Notes under the pieces: model-generated
The model's database searches: none
Told to the model about the DNA's origin: nothing
What the model saw: only the letters and a program-made list of their open reading frames with translations
In this document: in pieces, positions 27,006-35,953 of the stretch
Layout of the letters: the number at the start of each line of letters is the position of its first letter
How positions within the stretch are numbered: position 1 is the stretch's first letter
Made by a program: the position numbers and the translations under genes
NCBI RefSeq assembly: GCF_012027395.1
Contig: NZ_SNUJ01000001.1
Span: forward strand, 496,001 to 560,000
Length of the DNA: 64,000 nt
Reading direction: 5' to 3'
Source: Thermococcus sp. LS1
GTDB taxonomy: Archaea > Methanobacteriota_B > Thermococci > Thermococcales > Thermococcaceae

Positions 27006-27890
27006 TCACAGTCTGCCCAGGAACTTCAGGATGTATATCTTTGTTCTCACATCGAAAATAGAGCCGAGAACATCTTGGAGATTGCCCGTCATCGTGGGGT
27101 TAAGCTTGAAGGCCCTGAGTACATCCTTTCCACCCGTTCTGTCACCGCTGAACAGCTTTAGAATGCCTATCTGGAGAAGGTGGTAGCTCAAAACTTGAGG
27201 GTCATGCCTTATGTCCCCATGCGCCTCTATCATTCTGTACCTGCCGGCCAGATATTTGGCAAAGGAGAACTGGCCAGTGTGTATAGAGTAGTTCACGAGC
27301 GGCTTGTCGATAGCCTCGAAGAGACATATTCTCGACATCCTGAGCCACATATCCCAGTCCTCGCACGTTGGGAAGCTCATTCTGAATAGACCCGCCCGTT
27401 TGAAGCACTCCCTTCTCACCATAATCGTTGACGTTCCCGTTATGTTGTCCTTCAGCAGGTGACGGTAAACGTTACCCCTAGCCTTTGGCTTTTTGGTTCC
27501 AAGGATTTTGTTTCTCTCGAGATAGTAGTAGTTGAAGGCAGTGTATATGAGGCCGTAGGTGGAAGGTATGCTCCTAAAAAGCTCCATCTGGAGTTCGAGC
27601 TTTTCCGGAAGCCACTGATCATCGTCATCCAGAAAGGCTATGTACTCTCCCCGCGCTTTCTTAACGCCGAGGTTCCTCGCGTCGGCTATCCCCTTTCCTC
27701 TCTGCGGAATGTAGCGAAGCCTTCCATCCCCGTACGAGCGTACGAGTTCCCTCGTTGAATTGCTTCGCGCACCGTCTATTACGAGAACTTCGAAGTCGTC
27801 GAATCCCTGGCTTAGAACGCTTTCAATAGCCCGCGTTAAGAGCTTGTTTCGGTTATATGTGGGGATAACGATGGAAACAGCTGGCCTCAC
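27006..27890 (-). CDS. Family-2 glycosyltransferase (GT-A fold)
   Basis: The GTG start overlaps the stop of the upstream phosphodiesterase-like gene. The N-terminus VSIVIPTYNRNKLLTRAIES and the metal-binding stretch FLDDDDQWLPEK are typical of GT2 enzymes, which use nucleotide-sugars to extend glycans at the membrane. The C-terminal third is variable. It is the last of five minus-strand genes in which glycosyltransferases alternate with alkaline-phosphatase-superfamily enzymes. Confidence 0.9.
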   Translation of the reverse strand: MRPAVSIVIPTYNRNKLLTRAIESVLSQGFDDFEVLVIDGARSNSTRELVRSYGDGRLRYIPQRGKGIADARNLGVKKARGEYIAFLDDDDQWLPEKLELQMELFRSIPSTYGLIYTAFNYYYLERNKILGTKKPKARGNVYRHLLKDNITGTSTIMVRRECFKRAGLFRMSFPTCEDWDMWLRMSRICLFEAIDKPLVNYSIHTGQFSFAKYLAGRYRMIEAHGDIRHDPQVLSYHLLQIGILKLFSGDRTGGKDVLRAFKLNPTMTGNLQDVLGSIFDVRTKIYILKFLGRL

Positions 27891-29167
27891 TTGGCCACCC
27901 CCTTGCCTGCGAAGAGGCTTAGGTGTTTGACTATGAGCTTTTTGGCGATATTCCTGAACTCTTCTTCGTTTTCCGCGTTTATTTCTTCAAAGCACCAGTC
28001 CTCAACGTTGAAGACAGCCGTGCCATCCCTGTGGTAGAGCTTCAGCCTGTACTTCTCAAGCTCTTGGACGAGCTCCTTTTTATCCTTCGCCAGATTTGGA
28101 TACGGATAGTGAGTGCCAAAACTCTCTGCTATGGCGTACTCTGATGTAAGACTGAACTCCTTGCCTTGAATAGTGCTTAAAATTAGGGATTTTATCCTTG
28201 CAAGGCTGATGTATCCGTTTTCCTTCTCGGGGGGTTCTTCATTGGGCAATCTGATGAGAAGAGGAACTCTTAAAAGCTCGTCATGGAGAAAAACGCCGTG
28301 CCCGAGCTTTCCCCCATATTCCCCGAGCAACTGGCCGTGGTCGCTGGTCACTATGGTTATGGAGTTCTCGAGTATCCCCTTTTCCTGAAGGATACCGAGC
28401 ATCTCCACGAGTCTTTTTTCAAGGTATTTAACCTGTTCTGGATACCCTTTCCTCCACTTCTCCACCAGCTCGGGCTCTTCCCCGAGGAGTCTGTTGACTA
28501 CGGGGGCATCTGTGAACCCTTCAAAGAGGGAGTAGGGCTCGTGGACTTCCATCAGGTTGATGAAGATGTAGGATGGAGCCTTAAAGTTGAGTTCCCTGAG
28601 GAGTTCGTTCGTAACTTTTGCACCCTTGTCCTTTGGCCACCCTTCACCATACCTGCTTAGAATTCTCCAGAGGACTTTGAAGGGCAGGACGAACTTCTTC
28701 TCCTTCATCAGGGCTTTGACAAGTTCCAGCCCATTTTTGGGCTGATACTTTTTGAGCACCCTGTTAAGCTCCTCTCTGTCCCGATCCTCGATGAGGGGCT
28801 TTAGCGTGTCGTGGAATTCGGAAAAGCCCTTTATCCCAAAGTCTGGCCCGATAAAGAAGTTTGCAGTGAAGAGGTATGTCGTATATCCGAGGGAAGCTAA
28901 AACCTCATGCAGGTACGTCCCATCCTCCCTGAACCTCACATCGGGCACTTTCCTCTTCTTGCCCTCGTGCACCCCATGATATATAGGGTACAGACCGGTA
29001 AACATCGATGCATGACTCGGGATAGTCCATGGTGAGGGAGCTATTGCGTTCTCGTATCCTGTGAATCCGAACTCCCTAACCAATTTATCCTCTATCCCAT
29101 TGGAGTAGTCCTTTCTGAGGGTATCAAGGACTATTATGATTACATGGGGTTTATCCACGGAGGCCAC
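27887..29167 (-). CDS. Alkaline-phosphatase-superfamily (sulfatase-like) enzyme in a glycan cluster
   Basis: GTG 29167 or the in-frame GTG 29158 starts the gene. The metal-binding Asp is in VIIIVLDTLRKDY, the nucleophile region is SPWTIPSHASMFTGLYP, and SDHGQLLGEYGGKLGHG supplies the C-terminal metal ligands. True sulfatases have Cys/Ser-x-Pro-Ser-Arg, which matures to formylglycine. Here the position is Thr in TIPSH, so phosphodiesterase or phosphotransferase chemistry is more likely than sulfatase activity. No signal peptide or membrane helix is present. A close paralog is at 33080. Confidence 0.82.
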   Translation of the reverse strand: MASVDKPHVIIIVLDTLRKDYSNGIEDKLVREFGFTGYENAIAPSPWTIPSHASMFTGLYPIYHGVHEGKKRKVPDVRFREDGTYLHEVLASLGYTTYLFTANFFIGPDFGIKGFSEFHDTLKPLIEDRDREELNRVLKKYQPKNGLELVKALMKEKKFVLPFKVLWRILSRYGEGWPKDKGAKVTNELLRELNFKAPSYIFINLMEVHEPYSLFEGFTDAPVVNRLLGEEPELVEKWRKGYPEQVKYLEKRLVEMLGILQEKGILENSITIVTSDHGQLLGEYGGKLGHGVFLHDELLRVPLLIRLPNEEPPEKENGYISLARIKSLILSTIQGKEFSLTSEYAIAESFGTHYPYPNLAKDKKELVQELEKYRLKLYHRDGTAVFNVEDWCFEEINAENEEEFRNIAKKLIVKHLSLFAGKGVAK

Positions 29168-30101
29168 TCTCCTTAACGGGGACCTCTCGCGCGGCGGTCT
29201 TTATCCTCTTCAGCTTCTCGAGATTGCTCATGAAGGAAAGGTCGCGCCTTATCATCTTCCGGAGGTCTCCGTTCTCAATTCTCCTCTCCCCAGCTTTAAA
29301 CGCTTTTAGGTATCCAGCTATGAGACCGTAGGCTTTTACTGGATTCTCCAGCATGAGAAAAGCTGCCCTTGCGAGTATAGAGGTAAACGCGGCGCCGAGC
29401 TTGTAGTTTGACCACCCGAGCATCTCGTAACCTCTCAAAAAGCCGAATCTGCCCTCTGTTTCCCTGAGCTGAACTGCGATTGCATCCACTACCTGTCCCG
29501 TCTCCCATCCAAGGAACCTCGCGAGGTAATGGGATATCGTGTCCGGACTCGGGCCCCTTCTGTATCCTCCGACCTCTCTAAAGCACTCCCTTCTGAAAAG
29601 CCTTGGGCTTCCTTTTGGTCTCTTTGGGTCGGTGCCCTCCCATACCAAGCGGCCGTTCCTGATGTAGTACCCTCCCCCGCTCACTATTCCGAGTCTGTTG
29701 TTTTTGTGGAACGCGTCAATCAGCTTTTCAAAAAACCTTCTCTCGAGGATGAAGTCCGCGTCGAGAACTCCGATGTAGCCAAAGACTGTTCCTCGCTCCA
29801 TGGCCATTTTGAGTGCATGTCTGAATCCCTTTCTAACGACAACGGAATACCTGTATCTGAGGTCATAGCCGGTGACTTTGTCCTTGAGGTGGAGGACTTC
29901 AATCCAGTTGAACTCTCTTGAGAGCTCTTCCGCTATCTCCCCCGTCCTGTCCGTGCTGTTGTCATTCACAATAAGCCACAGCTTTGGCTTAACGCTTTGG
30001 TTGATGACGCTCTTGGCTAACAGGGGCAGATTTTTTTCCTCGTTTTTTGCGGGAGTTACGATGATGTATCCATTTGTTCGGGAGCTTCTCAGTTTTTTCA
30101 C
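29151..30101 (-). CDS. Family-2 glycosyltransferase
   Basis: The GTG start overlaps the preceding stop. GYIIVTPAKNEEKNLPLLAK begins the GT-A domain, VNDNSTDRTGEIAEE is the nucleotide-binding segment, and GVLDADFILERRFF contains the DxD metal site. EGTDPKRPKGSPRLFRRECF and the helical C-terminus continue the family pattern. It has no clear membrane anchor. Its 3' end overlaps the sulfatase-like gene by 17 bases. Confidence 0.88.
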   Translation of the reverse strand: MKKLRSSRTNGYIIVTPAKNEEKNLPLLAKSVINQSVKPKLWLIVNDNSTDRTGEIAEELSREFNWIEVLHLKDKVTGYDLRYRYSVVVRKGFRHALKMAMERGTVFGYIGVLDADFILERRFFEKLIDAFHKNNRLGIVSGGGYYIRNGRLVWEGTDPKRPKGSPRLFRRECFREVGGYRRGPSPDTISHYLARFLGWETGQVVDAIAVQLRETEGRFGFLRGYEMLGWSNYKLGAAFTSILARAAFLMLENPVKAYGLIAGYLKAFKAGERRIENGDLRKMIRRDLSFMSNLEKLKRIKTAAREVPVKESGLRG

Positions 30102-30964
30102 TTCCTCCCCTCCGCCTTCTCAACGACCAGCTTAAACAAATCTTGGGGCTTCTCTATAAGTTCCCCAGTATTGCTGCTGAAAAAGCCGTGGTCGGAGTGG
30201 TCTCCACCGCGCGGGTCGCCGGGAATTGGCTCCATTCCATGGTCAGAAATTATGTAGAGCACATCACCTTCGTCCAGCTTCTCTGAGACCTCTTTGACAA
30301 GCTTGTTCACATCAAAGTAGAGGTTCATCAGCTTTAGCTTTTTCCTGATGTAGAAGTGGGAAATCTCGTCGAGGAAGGGTGTATACCAGAAAATGAGCTC
30401 GTAGTTCCCATCAAGCGCCTCAAAGAGAGCCCTTCTATCCTGCTCGTAAGTCCTCATTGCGTATTCCACGAGGGGTTTGAGGTTCCCCCTTATGGCTTCT
30501 CTCATAGCGGCTTTTGTCTCCGGATTCGACACGTTTCTTCCGTAGGATGGGACGCCATTCGTCCAGGTCTTGTCGAAGTAGTCGAAGATGGTCTTATACT
30601 TCCGTGTCCTGAGCAGGTAGTCGTAGGTCTGTTCAAAAGGGTTGGGAGCCAGCAGGTTTCCAATCTTCCGCCTGAGGTTCTTCGGCAGTATCTTAGCCCC
30701 AATTTTAACATAAATAGGCTTTTTAACGTCCTTCGCAATGGCCGTCTCCTGGGCTATGAACTTCTGCCTCTTGACGAAGGGTTCCTCTATTTCAGGAACC
30801 TTTCTGCCGGTGAGCATGGAGGCCCATATTGGAGGAGTGACTATGACCTTGAAGTCTGAAAGATCCGTCTTGGTATAGGCCCTTTGTTTGAGGTGCTTGA
30901 GATTCCACTCTTCAACGAGGTTGTATTCGAGCCCGTCTATCCCGAGTATGACTATCCTTCCCAT
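30098..30964 (-). CDS. Type I phosphodiesterase/nucleotide pyrophosphatase-like protein
   Basis: The 288-residue protein starts MGRIVILGIDGLEYNLVEEW with the first metal-ligand Asp. The nucleophile region is VTPPIWASMLTG, with a Thr, and the second metal site is IISDHGMEPIPGDPRGGDHS. The NPP-like fold hydrolyses or transfers phosphoesters. It lies 2 bases after a glycosyltransferase and overlaps the next one, so it probably acts on a nucleotide-sugar or lipid-linked glycan in the cytoplasm. It has no signal peptide. Confidence 0.8.
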   Translation of the reverse strand: MGRIVILGIDGLEYNLVEEWNLKHLKQRAYTKTDLSDFKVIVTPPIWASMLTGRKVPEIEEPFVKRQKFIAQETAIAKDVKKPIYVKIGAKILPKNLRRKIGNLLAPNPFEQTYDYLLRTRKYKTIFDYFDKTWTNGVPSYGRNVSNPETKAAMREAIRGNLKPLVEYAMRTYEQDRRALFEALDGNYELIFWYTPFLDEISHFYIRKKLKLMNLYFDVNKLVKEVSEKLDEGDVLYIISDHGMEPIPGDPRGGDHSDHGFFSSNTGELIEKPQDLFKLVVEKAEGRK

Positions 30965-30966
30965 CG

Positions 30967-31968
30967 TCAGTTCCCCCGGTTTACCCAGAAGTTTACCTCT
31001 CCCTTCTTAATCCTGTTTCGGTTTGAGAGGGCAAGCCACATGGCTTCGATCATGTAGATGATCTTGAGAGCTTTCTCCTTCTTGAAGCCGGAAGTCACGA
31101 AGAGTATGGAGTGAAGCAGGAGGTCTCCAATCCTGCCAAGAACGTAGATGGTCTTGTTTCTAGCGTTCTGCTCGAAGAGCTTGTAGAACAGATAGAGATG
31201 ATAGACCTGCCTCATGGTTTCGAACTGCTTTGATGGGAGCCTTCCCGCCGGAGCCTCCTGATGCACCAGCCTTGCGTGGGGAGTCTGGTAGAGCGAACCC
31301 GGAAAGAGCTTGTGAACTCTGTATGAGAAGTCCTTGTCCTCCCCTATTGCGTACCTCTTGAGGTGCTCGTCGAATTCGAGACTTTTAAAGACTTCTCTCC
31401 GGTAGGACATGTTCGTTCCGCTGAAGCTCTCTCGCCTTATCACCCGGGTAACACGGTAGGGGAGAACCTCAAAGAGTGAGGGGAGTTGTTTGTGAACATC
31501 GACCTCGTAGTAGCCGCGCTGGAGGAGCCACCAGAGGAACTTCAGAAAACCGAACCTGATGAGCGGGTTGTTTGGGTTTATCCTGTTGGTTATAAAACCC
31601 TGAACACCCATGGCGTTTGGGTATTCCTTATACACCTTGATGAGGTTCTCTATGTAGTCTCTCTCAAGAACGACGTCGTCGTCGAGGAAGAGGAGTATCT
31701 CTCCCTTTCCGAGCTTTGCTCCCGTGTTCCTGGCATGGGGCAGGCTGGCACCCGGGAGGGGAATATGCTTCACGGCGATTCCGGCGTCTCGCATTTTCTT
31801 GAAGATGTCATCGAACTCCTCCTTCACCTTCTCCCACGAACCATCGAAGCTGCCGTTGAGGACGATGATCTCCGTAGGGTGGACTGTCTGTTCAATTATG
31901 GACTCGAGGCACTCTTTGAACTCTCTGGGACGTTTGTAGAGTGTTGATATGATAACTGATACGGACAT
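30967..31968 (-). CDS. Family-2 glycosyltransferase, first gene of the glycan operon
   Basis: The ATG at 31968 (MSVSVIISTLYKRPREFKEC) follows AGTGAT; ATG 31974 and TTG 31983 are in frame. Features are SVIISTLYKRP, EIIVLNGSFDGSW, HARNTGAKLGKGEILLFLDD with DDVVLE as metal site, and the GT2 acceptor region AIGEDKDFSYRVH. The promoter TTTTTAAATC lies about 40 bases upstream (32003-32012), divergent from the sulfotransferase promoter. Confidence 0.9.
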   Translation of the reverse strand: MSVSVIISTLYKRPREFKECLESIIEQTVHPTEIIVLNGSFDGSWEKVKEEFDDIFKKMRDAGIAVKHIPLPGASLPHARNTGAKLGKGEILLFLDDDVVLERDYIENLIKVYKEYPNAMGVQGFITNRINPNNPLIRFGFLKFLWWLLQRGYYEVDVHKQLPSLFEVLPYRVTRVIRRESFSGTNMSYRREVFKSLEFDEHLKRYAIGEDKDFSYRVHKLFPGSLYQTPHARLVHQEAPAGRLPSKQFETMRQVYHLYLFYKLFEQNARNKTIYVLGRIGDLLLHSILFVTSGFKKEKALKIIYMIEAMWLALSNRNRIKKGEVNFWVNRGN

Positions 31969-32002
31969 GGACATCACTATCAAAATGAGAACCCTGGAAC
32001 GA

Positions 32003-32042
32003 TTTAAAAAGATAGCTAAGCGGATGTCGCAAACTATTTAAG
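32003..32042. promoter_or_regulatory. Divergent promoters between glycan operon and sulfotransferase
   Basis: Minus strand: CTTTTTAAATCG at 32003-32013, about 40 bases before the glycosyltransferase start. Plus strand: ACTATTTAAGC at 32033-32042, about 50 bases before the sulfotransferase ATG, which has GGGAG upstream of it. Both are TATA-like by eye. Confidence 0.5.
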
Positions 32043-32090
32043 CAGCCCCCGTTAACGCATGTTTCGAGTGTCATCGGAGGGAGAAAACTG

Positions 32091-33083
32091 ATGGGACCGC
32101 TCTCGTTCCTTGCTTCTAGAACCAATTATACCCTCGATTTAATCACCGCGCGCCTACACGATTTTAGAATCGAGGACACCATAGTAATCTCTGGAACTCC
32201 CCGTTCTGGCTCCACGTGGCTCATGGAGCTTCTGGAGTCCATTCCAGAATACAAATCCGTCTTCGAGCCATTTCACCCCTCATGGTATCCCGAGTTCAGG
32301 AAGCTTGGCATACCCTACGACCCCTACGTTCCCACACAGGAGGACTACCCGAAGCTGAGGGCATATTTGGAGAAGGTTTTTACCTGCCGTGTCCACGCCC
32401 GCTTTCCCTACATGCAGTACCTTAGATTGGGGACCATAATCCGCCGTTTCAAGGCATCCAAGCTCGTTGTTAAGTTTGTCAGGGCAAACACAATGCTTCC
32501 ATGGATAGCAAATACATTCAATCTGCGGGCTACCTACTTCATAATCAGACATCCCTGCGCCACGATAGCCTCCCAGCTCGCCACGGGCTTCTTCTCGAAG
32601 ATAACCGTAGAGCAGCTCCTGAACGAGGTCAACAAGGTTCCAGAGCTTGCGGAGAATGAGGAGCTTGTCACGCGTCTGAGAGGGATCAATTCCGAGATAG
32701 AGCGTCTGGCCGCCATCTGGGCCTTTGAAAACTACATTCCTCTGGCCTCTAAGAAGCCGTATCCATGGTACACTGTGATTTATGAGCGTCTCGTTGTGAA
32801 TCCGGAGGGGGAGCTGAAGGCAATTTTTGGATACATCGGAGAGGAAGTGCCAGAGGGGGCCATAAAGCGGATAAAAACGCCCAGCAAAGTAACCAGGAAG
32901 ACCTACGGAAGGGACTACATAGGCACCCTCAGGCAGCTGATAAAGTGGCGCGAAAAACTTAGCGAGAGGCAGGTTGAGGACATCCTGAAGGTAGTCTCGT
33001 GGTTTGGCATGGACTTCTACACGGAGGAGCCGGAGCCGGACTACGATGCTCTCATGAAATGGGAATCTTCTGGGGGTAGATGA
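32091..33083 (+). CDS. PAPS-dependent sulfotransferase
   Basis: This 330-residue protein has the 5'-phosphosulfate-binding loop GTPRSGSTWLMELL (from residue 35) and the 3'-phosphate-binding region with FVRANTMLPW and TYFIIRHPCATIASQL. Those two motifs define cytosolic or Golgi-type sulfotransferases. The enzyme would transfer sulfate from PAPS to a hydroxyl, likely on a glycan given the surrounding glycosyltransferases and the sulfate-activation operon nearby. The acceptor is not known. Its stop overlaps the start of the next gene. Confidence 0.9.
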   Translation: MGPLSFLASRTNYTLDLITARLHDFRIEDTIVISGTPRSGSTWLMELLESIPEYKSVFEPFHPSWYPEFRKLGIPYDPYVPTQEDYPKLRAYLEKVFTCRVHARFPYMQYLRLGTIIRRFKASKLVVKFVRANTMLPWIANTFNLRATYFIIRHPCATIASQLATGFFSKITVEQLLNEVNKVPELAENEELVTRLRGINSEIERLAAIWAFENYIPLASKKPYPWYTVIYERLVVNPEGELKAIFGYIGEEVPEGAIKRIKTPSKVTRKTYGRDYIGTLRQLIKWREKLSERQVEDILKVVSWFGMDFYTEEPEPDYDALMKWESSGGR

Positions 33084-34423
33084 ATATGGATTCATCTCAT
33101 GTTATTTTTATCATGCTTGATACACTTCGAAAAGATTATGGGAAGGTTATTGAGGATTCTCTATCTCAACTTGGATTTGTTTCTTATGACTGGGCGATAA
33201 CACCCGCCCCGTGGACACTTCCAGCTCATGCATCAATATTCAGTGGCCTTTATCCTGCGCTTCATGGTGCTCATGAGACTAGAGATAAGAAGAATTTTGA
33301 AGTGAGATTTAAAGGTCCAAATTCGTTACTCCAGTCTCTGGATGAAATGGGATATAAAACACACCTTCTGAGTGCTAATATGTTTATTCGGCCCGAGTTT
33401 GGATTTTCAGATTTTTATGAATTTTATGATATCTATCCCTCGCGTCCTTTCTCTCTTCTCTCTAGGGATGAAAAGTTATATCTTCAGAAGCTCATGAGTG
33501 ATGTTAACGGAGATACTATCAAGGTTATCTGGCGTTTATTTCATAACAGCAAATATAAGCTCCTGCTTAAAATTCCTCCAAACTTAATACTATCCCGGCT
33601 CCATAGGTACTACAAAATGAGTGTCCAAGGGTGGCCAATAGAGAAAGGTTCTAGAAAGGCTGTTAAATTAATTAAATCTTTTAAATTTGATGACCCGACT
33701 TTTGTTTTTATGAATCTTATGGAAGTCCATCAACCTCTATTTGTCAATAAATCTTTTTCATACTATCTGAATCTACGGGAAAGAGCCATAGACGACCGCA
33801 CTGCTCAGGAGTGGCACAAAAAATACTATAAAGCAACCAGATATCTTGAGAGGCAGCTTAACCAGCTGTTTTCGATTCTAAAGGACAAGGGGATATTTGA
33901 CGAAGCCTTCATCATCGTGCTCAGTGATCATGGTGAACTCATCGGGGAGCGTGGGAAGATACTCCATGGGACGTTCCTCTATGATGAACTCCTTAGGGTC
34001 CCCCTGATGATAAAGTATCCCTCCTCATGGGATGTAGAGATAGAAAAGCGCGAAGGCTACGTAAGCCTGACCTCCTTGGCATCCTTCCTAATAGGGCTTC
34101 TCAAGGGTCAAGTTCACTCGGATGGAGAGCTGTACTCAGAGACGGTTTTCGCTGAATCGTACGGTGTGTCAAATCCCATAGATCCTTCCCTACTTTCAGA
34201 GGCTGAGAAGATTCGCTACTCAGAACTCAACAGATACCGGATAGCAGTGTATCACAGAGGTTTTAAAGGGGTGTTTAACATCGCTGACTGGAGATTTGAG
34301 GAAGTAGTCTCTTACAAGGGCGATATCGAACCTACCGAGGCAGACATTAAGAATCTAAAGAAGGAAGTCGTTAGGTTCCTGAAGATGTCAACCTCTGCAA
34401 AGATTCCAAGAATCAAACTCTAA
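33080..34423 (+). CDS. Alkaline-phosphatase-superfamily (sulfatase-like) enzyme, paralog of the 27887 gene
   Basis: It starts at the ATG overlapping the sulfotransferase stop, or at the ATG two codons later. FIMLDTLRKDYG, the nucleophile region TPAPWTLPAHASIFSGLYP and VLSDHGELIGERG match the paralog at 27887 closely. The nucleophile position is Thr (TLPAH), not the Cys/Ser of sulfatases. The gene is mosaic in composition: roughly its first 780 bases are AT-rich while the remainder has the usual GC content. Its end overlaps the convergent flippase gene by 11 bases. Confidence 0.82.
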   Translation: MNMDSSHVIFIMLDTLRKDYGKVIEDSLSQLGFVSYDWAITPAPWTLPAHASIFSGLYPALHGAHETRDKKNFEVRFKGPNSLLQSLDEMGYKTHLLSANMFIRPEFGFSDFYEFYDIYPSRPFSLLSRDEKLYLQKLMSDVNGDTIKVIWRLFHNSKYKLLLKIPPNLILSRLHRYYKMSVQGWPIEKGSRKAVKLIKSFKFDDPTFVFMNLMEVHQPLFVNKSFSYYLNLRERAIDDRTAQEWHKKYYKATRYLERQLNQLFSILKDKGIFDEAFIIVLSDHGELIGERGKILHGTFLYDELLRVPLMIKYPSSWDVEIEKREGYVSLTSLASFLIGLLKGQVHSDGELYSETVFAESYGVSNPIDPSLLSEAEKIRYSELNRYRIAVYHRGFKGVFNIADWRFEEVVSYKGDIEPTEADIKNLKKEVVRFLKMSTSAKIPRIKL

Positions 34424-35948
34424 TGAATCGTTCCAATATTTTCCTAAGCCACTTGAGGTTGATTCCAAGCTTTTTCTCTACCGCTGCTAGGAGCTCGATG
34501 TCCTCCTTCTCGACGCTCCTGAGGACTAGTATCAGCGCGAAATAAACAACAAAGAAGACCAGCAGAACACCCAGCGCGGCCCATATGCTGGAGACGGATA
34601 CGTTGGCGAGTTTGAGAATGACGATAATACCAATTCCAACAAGGAGTTGCTTGAGGTAGCTCCCGCTGAATGGGTGTATTCCTGTCTTCTTGTAGAGCCA
34701 TGAGGTGCGGAATATGTTCGCGATGATATACGAAACGGCAGTTGCCGTTGCCGCGCCCTCTATTCCATAGATTGGTATAAGGAGGACGTTGAGAACCACG
34801 TTGGCGACTGATGCGAAGAAGTTGCCGATGAGGTTGGCGTTCGTCTCCCCGATCACGGTAAGGCTCATTCCGTTGAGGCCCAACAGAGTGTGGAACATAA
34901 AGCCTGCCGCCAGAATCTGGAGCGTTAATGCGGCCTCCGCATACTTGGAGCCGAAGAACGTTGTTATGGTGACCTCTGGGAACATGAATATGAGTGCAAA
35001 GAGCGGAAACGTGAGCAGGAAGACCCATCTCGTCATTATCCTATATATTCTCTCCATCTCCTGGAGCTTCCTCTGGGCGAAGAATATCGTCGCTATCGGG
35101 ATATAGAGGAAGCCCGCGGAGTTGAGGAATATTGGGAGGAGCCTTGCTATAGGTGCGGCTGCGTTGTAAAGTCCGACCACGTCCGAGTTGAGGTAATAGC
35201 CGAGCATTAGAGTGTCCGTCCAATTCATGATGTAACCCAAGATTCCGGTGAGCATGAGGGGGAACGAGAACAGGACGAGCTCCTTTGCCAGCTTCGGTTT
35301 GAAGATCAGCCTCCGCGGTAGAATCTTGAGCTTAATTGTCTCGAGGGTGAGGGCCAGAAAGCTGGCCGCCTGGGAAAGGACGTAGGCCGCGAAGATTCCA
35401 GAGAGGCCCCATCCCATAAAAAGGGCCAGCACTGTGAGGAGAAGGAAAATCAGGGGCATGAGTAGATTTTGATAGTAGAACTTCTCCCTTACCCTTCCAA
35501 ATCCTCTGGAGATAGCAACGAGGATCGTTAGCAGTGCCCAGAATGGCAGGGAAAGCGCCGCTATTCTGAGGGTGGATGAAAGAAGGCTCTCGTTGAACAG
35601 GGGGGAGAGATACGGTGCTGAAAGCACCATGATGATTGTCAGAATCGTTGAGGTTACGGTAACCATTATAAACGCGGTGGAAACGAGTTCAGGAACCCTC
35701 TGCGGCTCGTTTTTCCTGTATCTGGAGAGCTCCCTCGGGAGGCCGTTAGCGAAGCCGAGGAGGGCAAGGGTTATGCCTATGTTAAGAATCGTCAGGGTGA
35801 GTGAGAACACTCCATACTGGCTCCTATCAAGGGACCTTGCTATCAGAGCCCTCGTCAGAAAGCCCAGTAGCATCGAGAGTACGGTCCCCGCGAACACTAT
35901 CCCTGTGCCCCTGGCTATTCTCTGCAGTGCCCAGTTGACTTCGTCCAA
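34413..35948 (-). CDS. Polysaccharide flippase (Wzx/MATE-like, MOP superfamily)
   Basis: TTG 35948 is chosen because AGGTGAGGAA precedes it; a GTG at 35957 overlaps the upstream stop. The product has about 14 membrane segments and the PST/RfbX pattern (GTGIVFAGTVLSMLLGFLTRAL, LLGFANGLPRELSRYR near the N-terminus). Such proteins flip lipid-linked oligosaccharides across the membrane. It is the last gene of the sulfate-activation operon, which ties sulfate activation to export of a glycan. Confidence 0.88.
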   Translation of the reverse strand: MDEVNWALQRIARGTGIVFAGTVLSMLLGFLTRALIARSLDRSQYGVFSLTLTILNIGITLALLGFANGLPRELSRYRKNEPQRVPELVSTAFIMVTVTSTILTIIMVLSAPYLSPLFNESLLSSTLRIAALSLPFWALLTILVAISRGFGRVREKFYYQNLLMPLIFLLLTVLALFMGWGLSGIFAAYVLSQAASFLALTLETIKLKILPRRLIFKPKLAKELVLFSFPLMLTGILGYIMNWTDTLMLGYYLNSDVVGLYNAAAPIARLLPIFLNSAGFLYIPIATIFFAQRKLQEMERIYRIMTRWVFLLTFPLFALIFMFPEVTITTFFGSKYAEAALTLQILAAGFMFHTLLGLNGMSLTVIGETNANLIGNFFASVANVVLNVLLIPIYGIEGAATATAVSYIIANIFRTSWLYKKTGIHPFSGSYLKQLLVGIGIIVILKLANVSVSSIWAALGVLLVFFVVYFALILVLRSVEKEDIELLAAVEKKLGINLKWLRKILERFIRV

Positions 35949-35953
35949 ATTCC

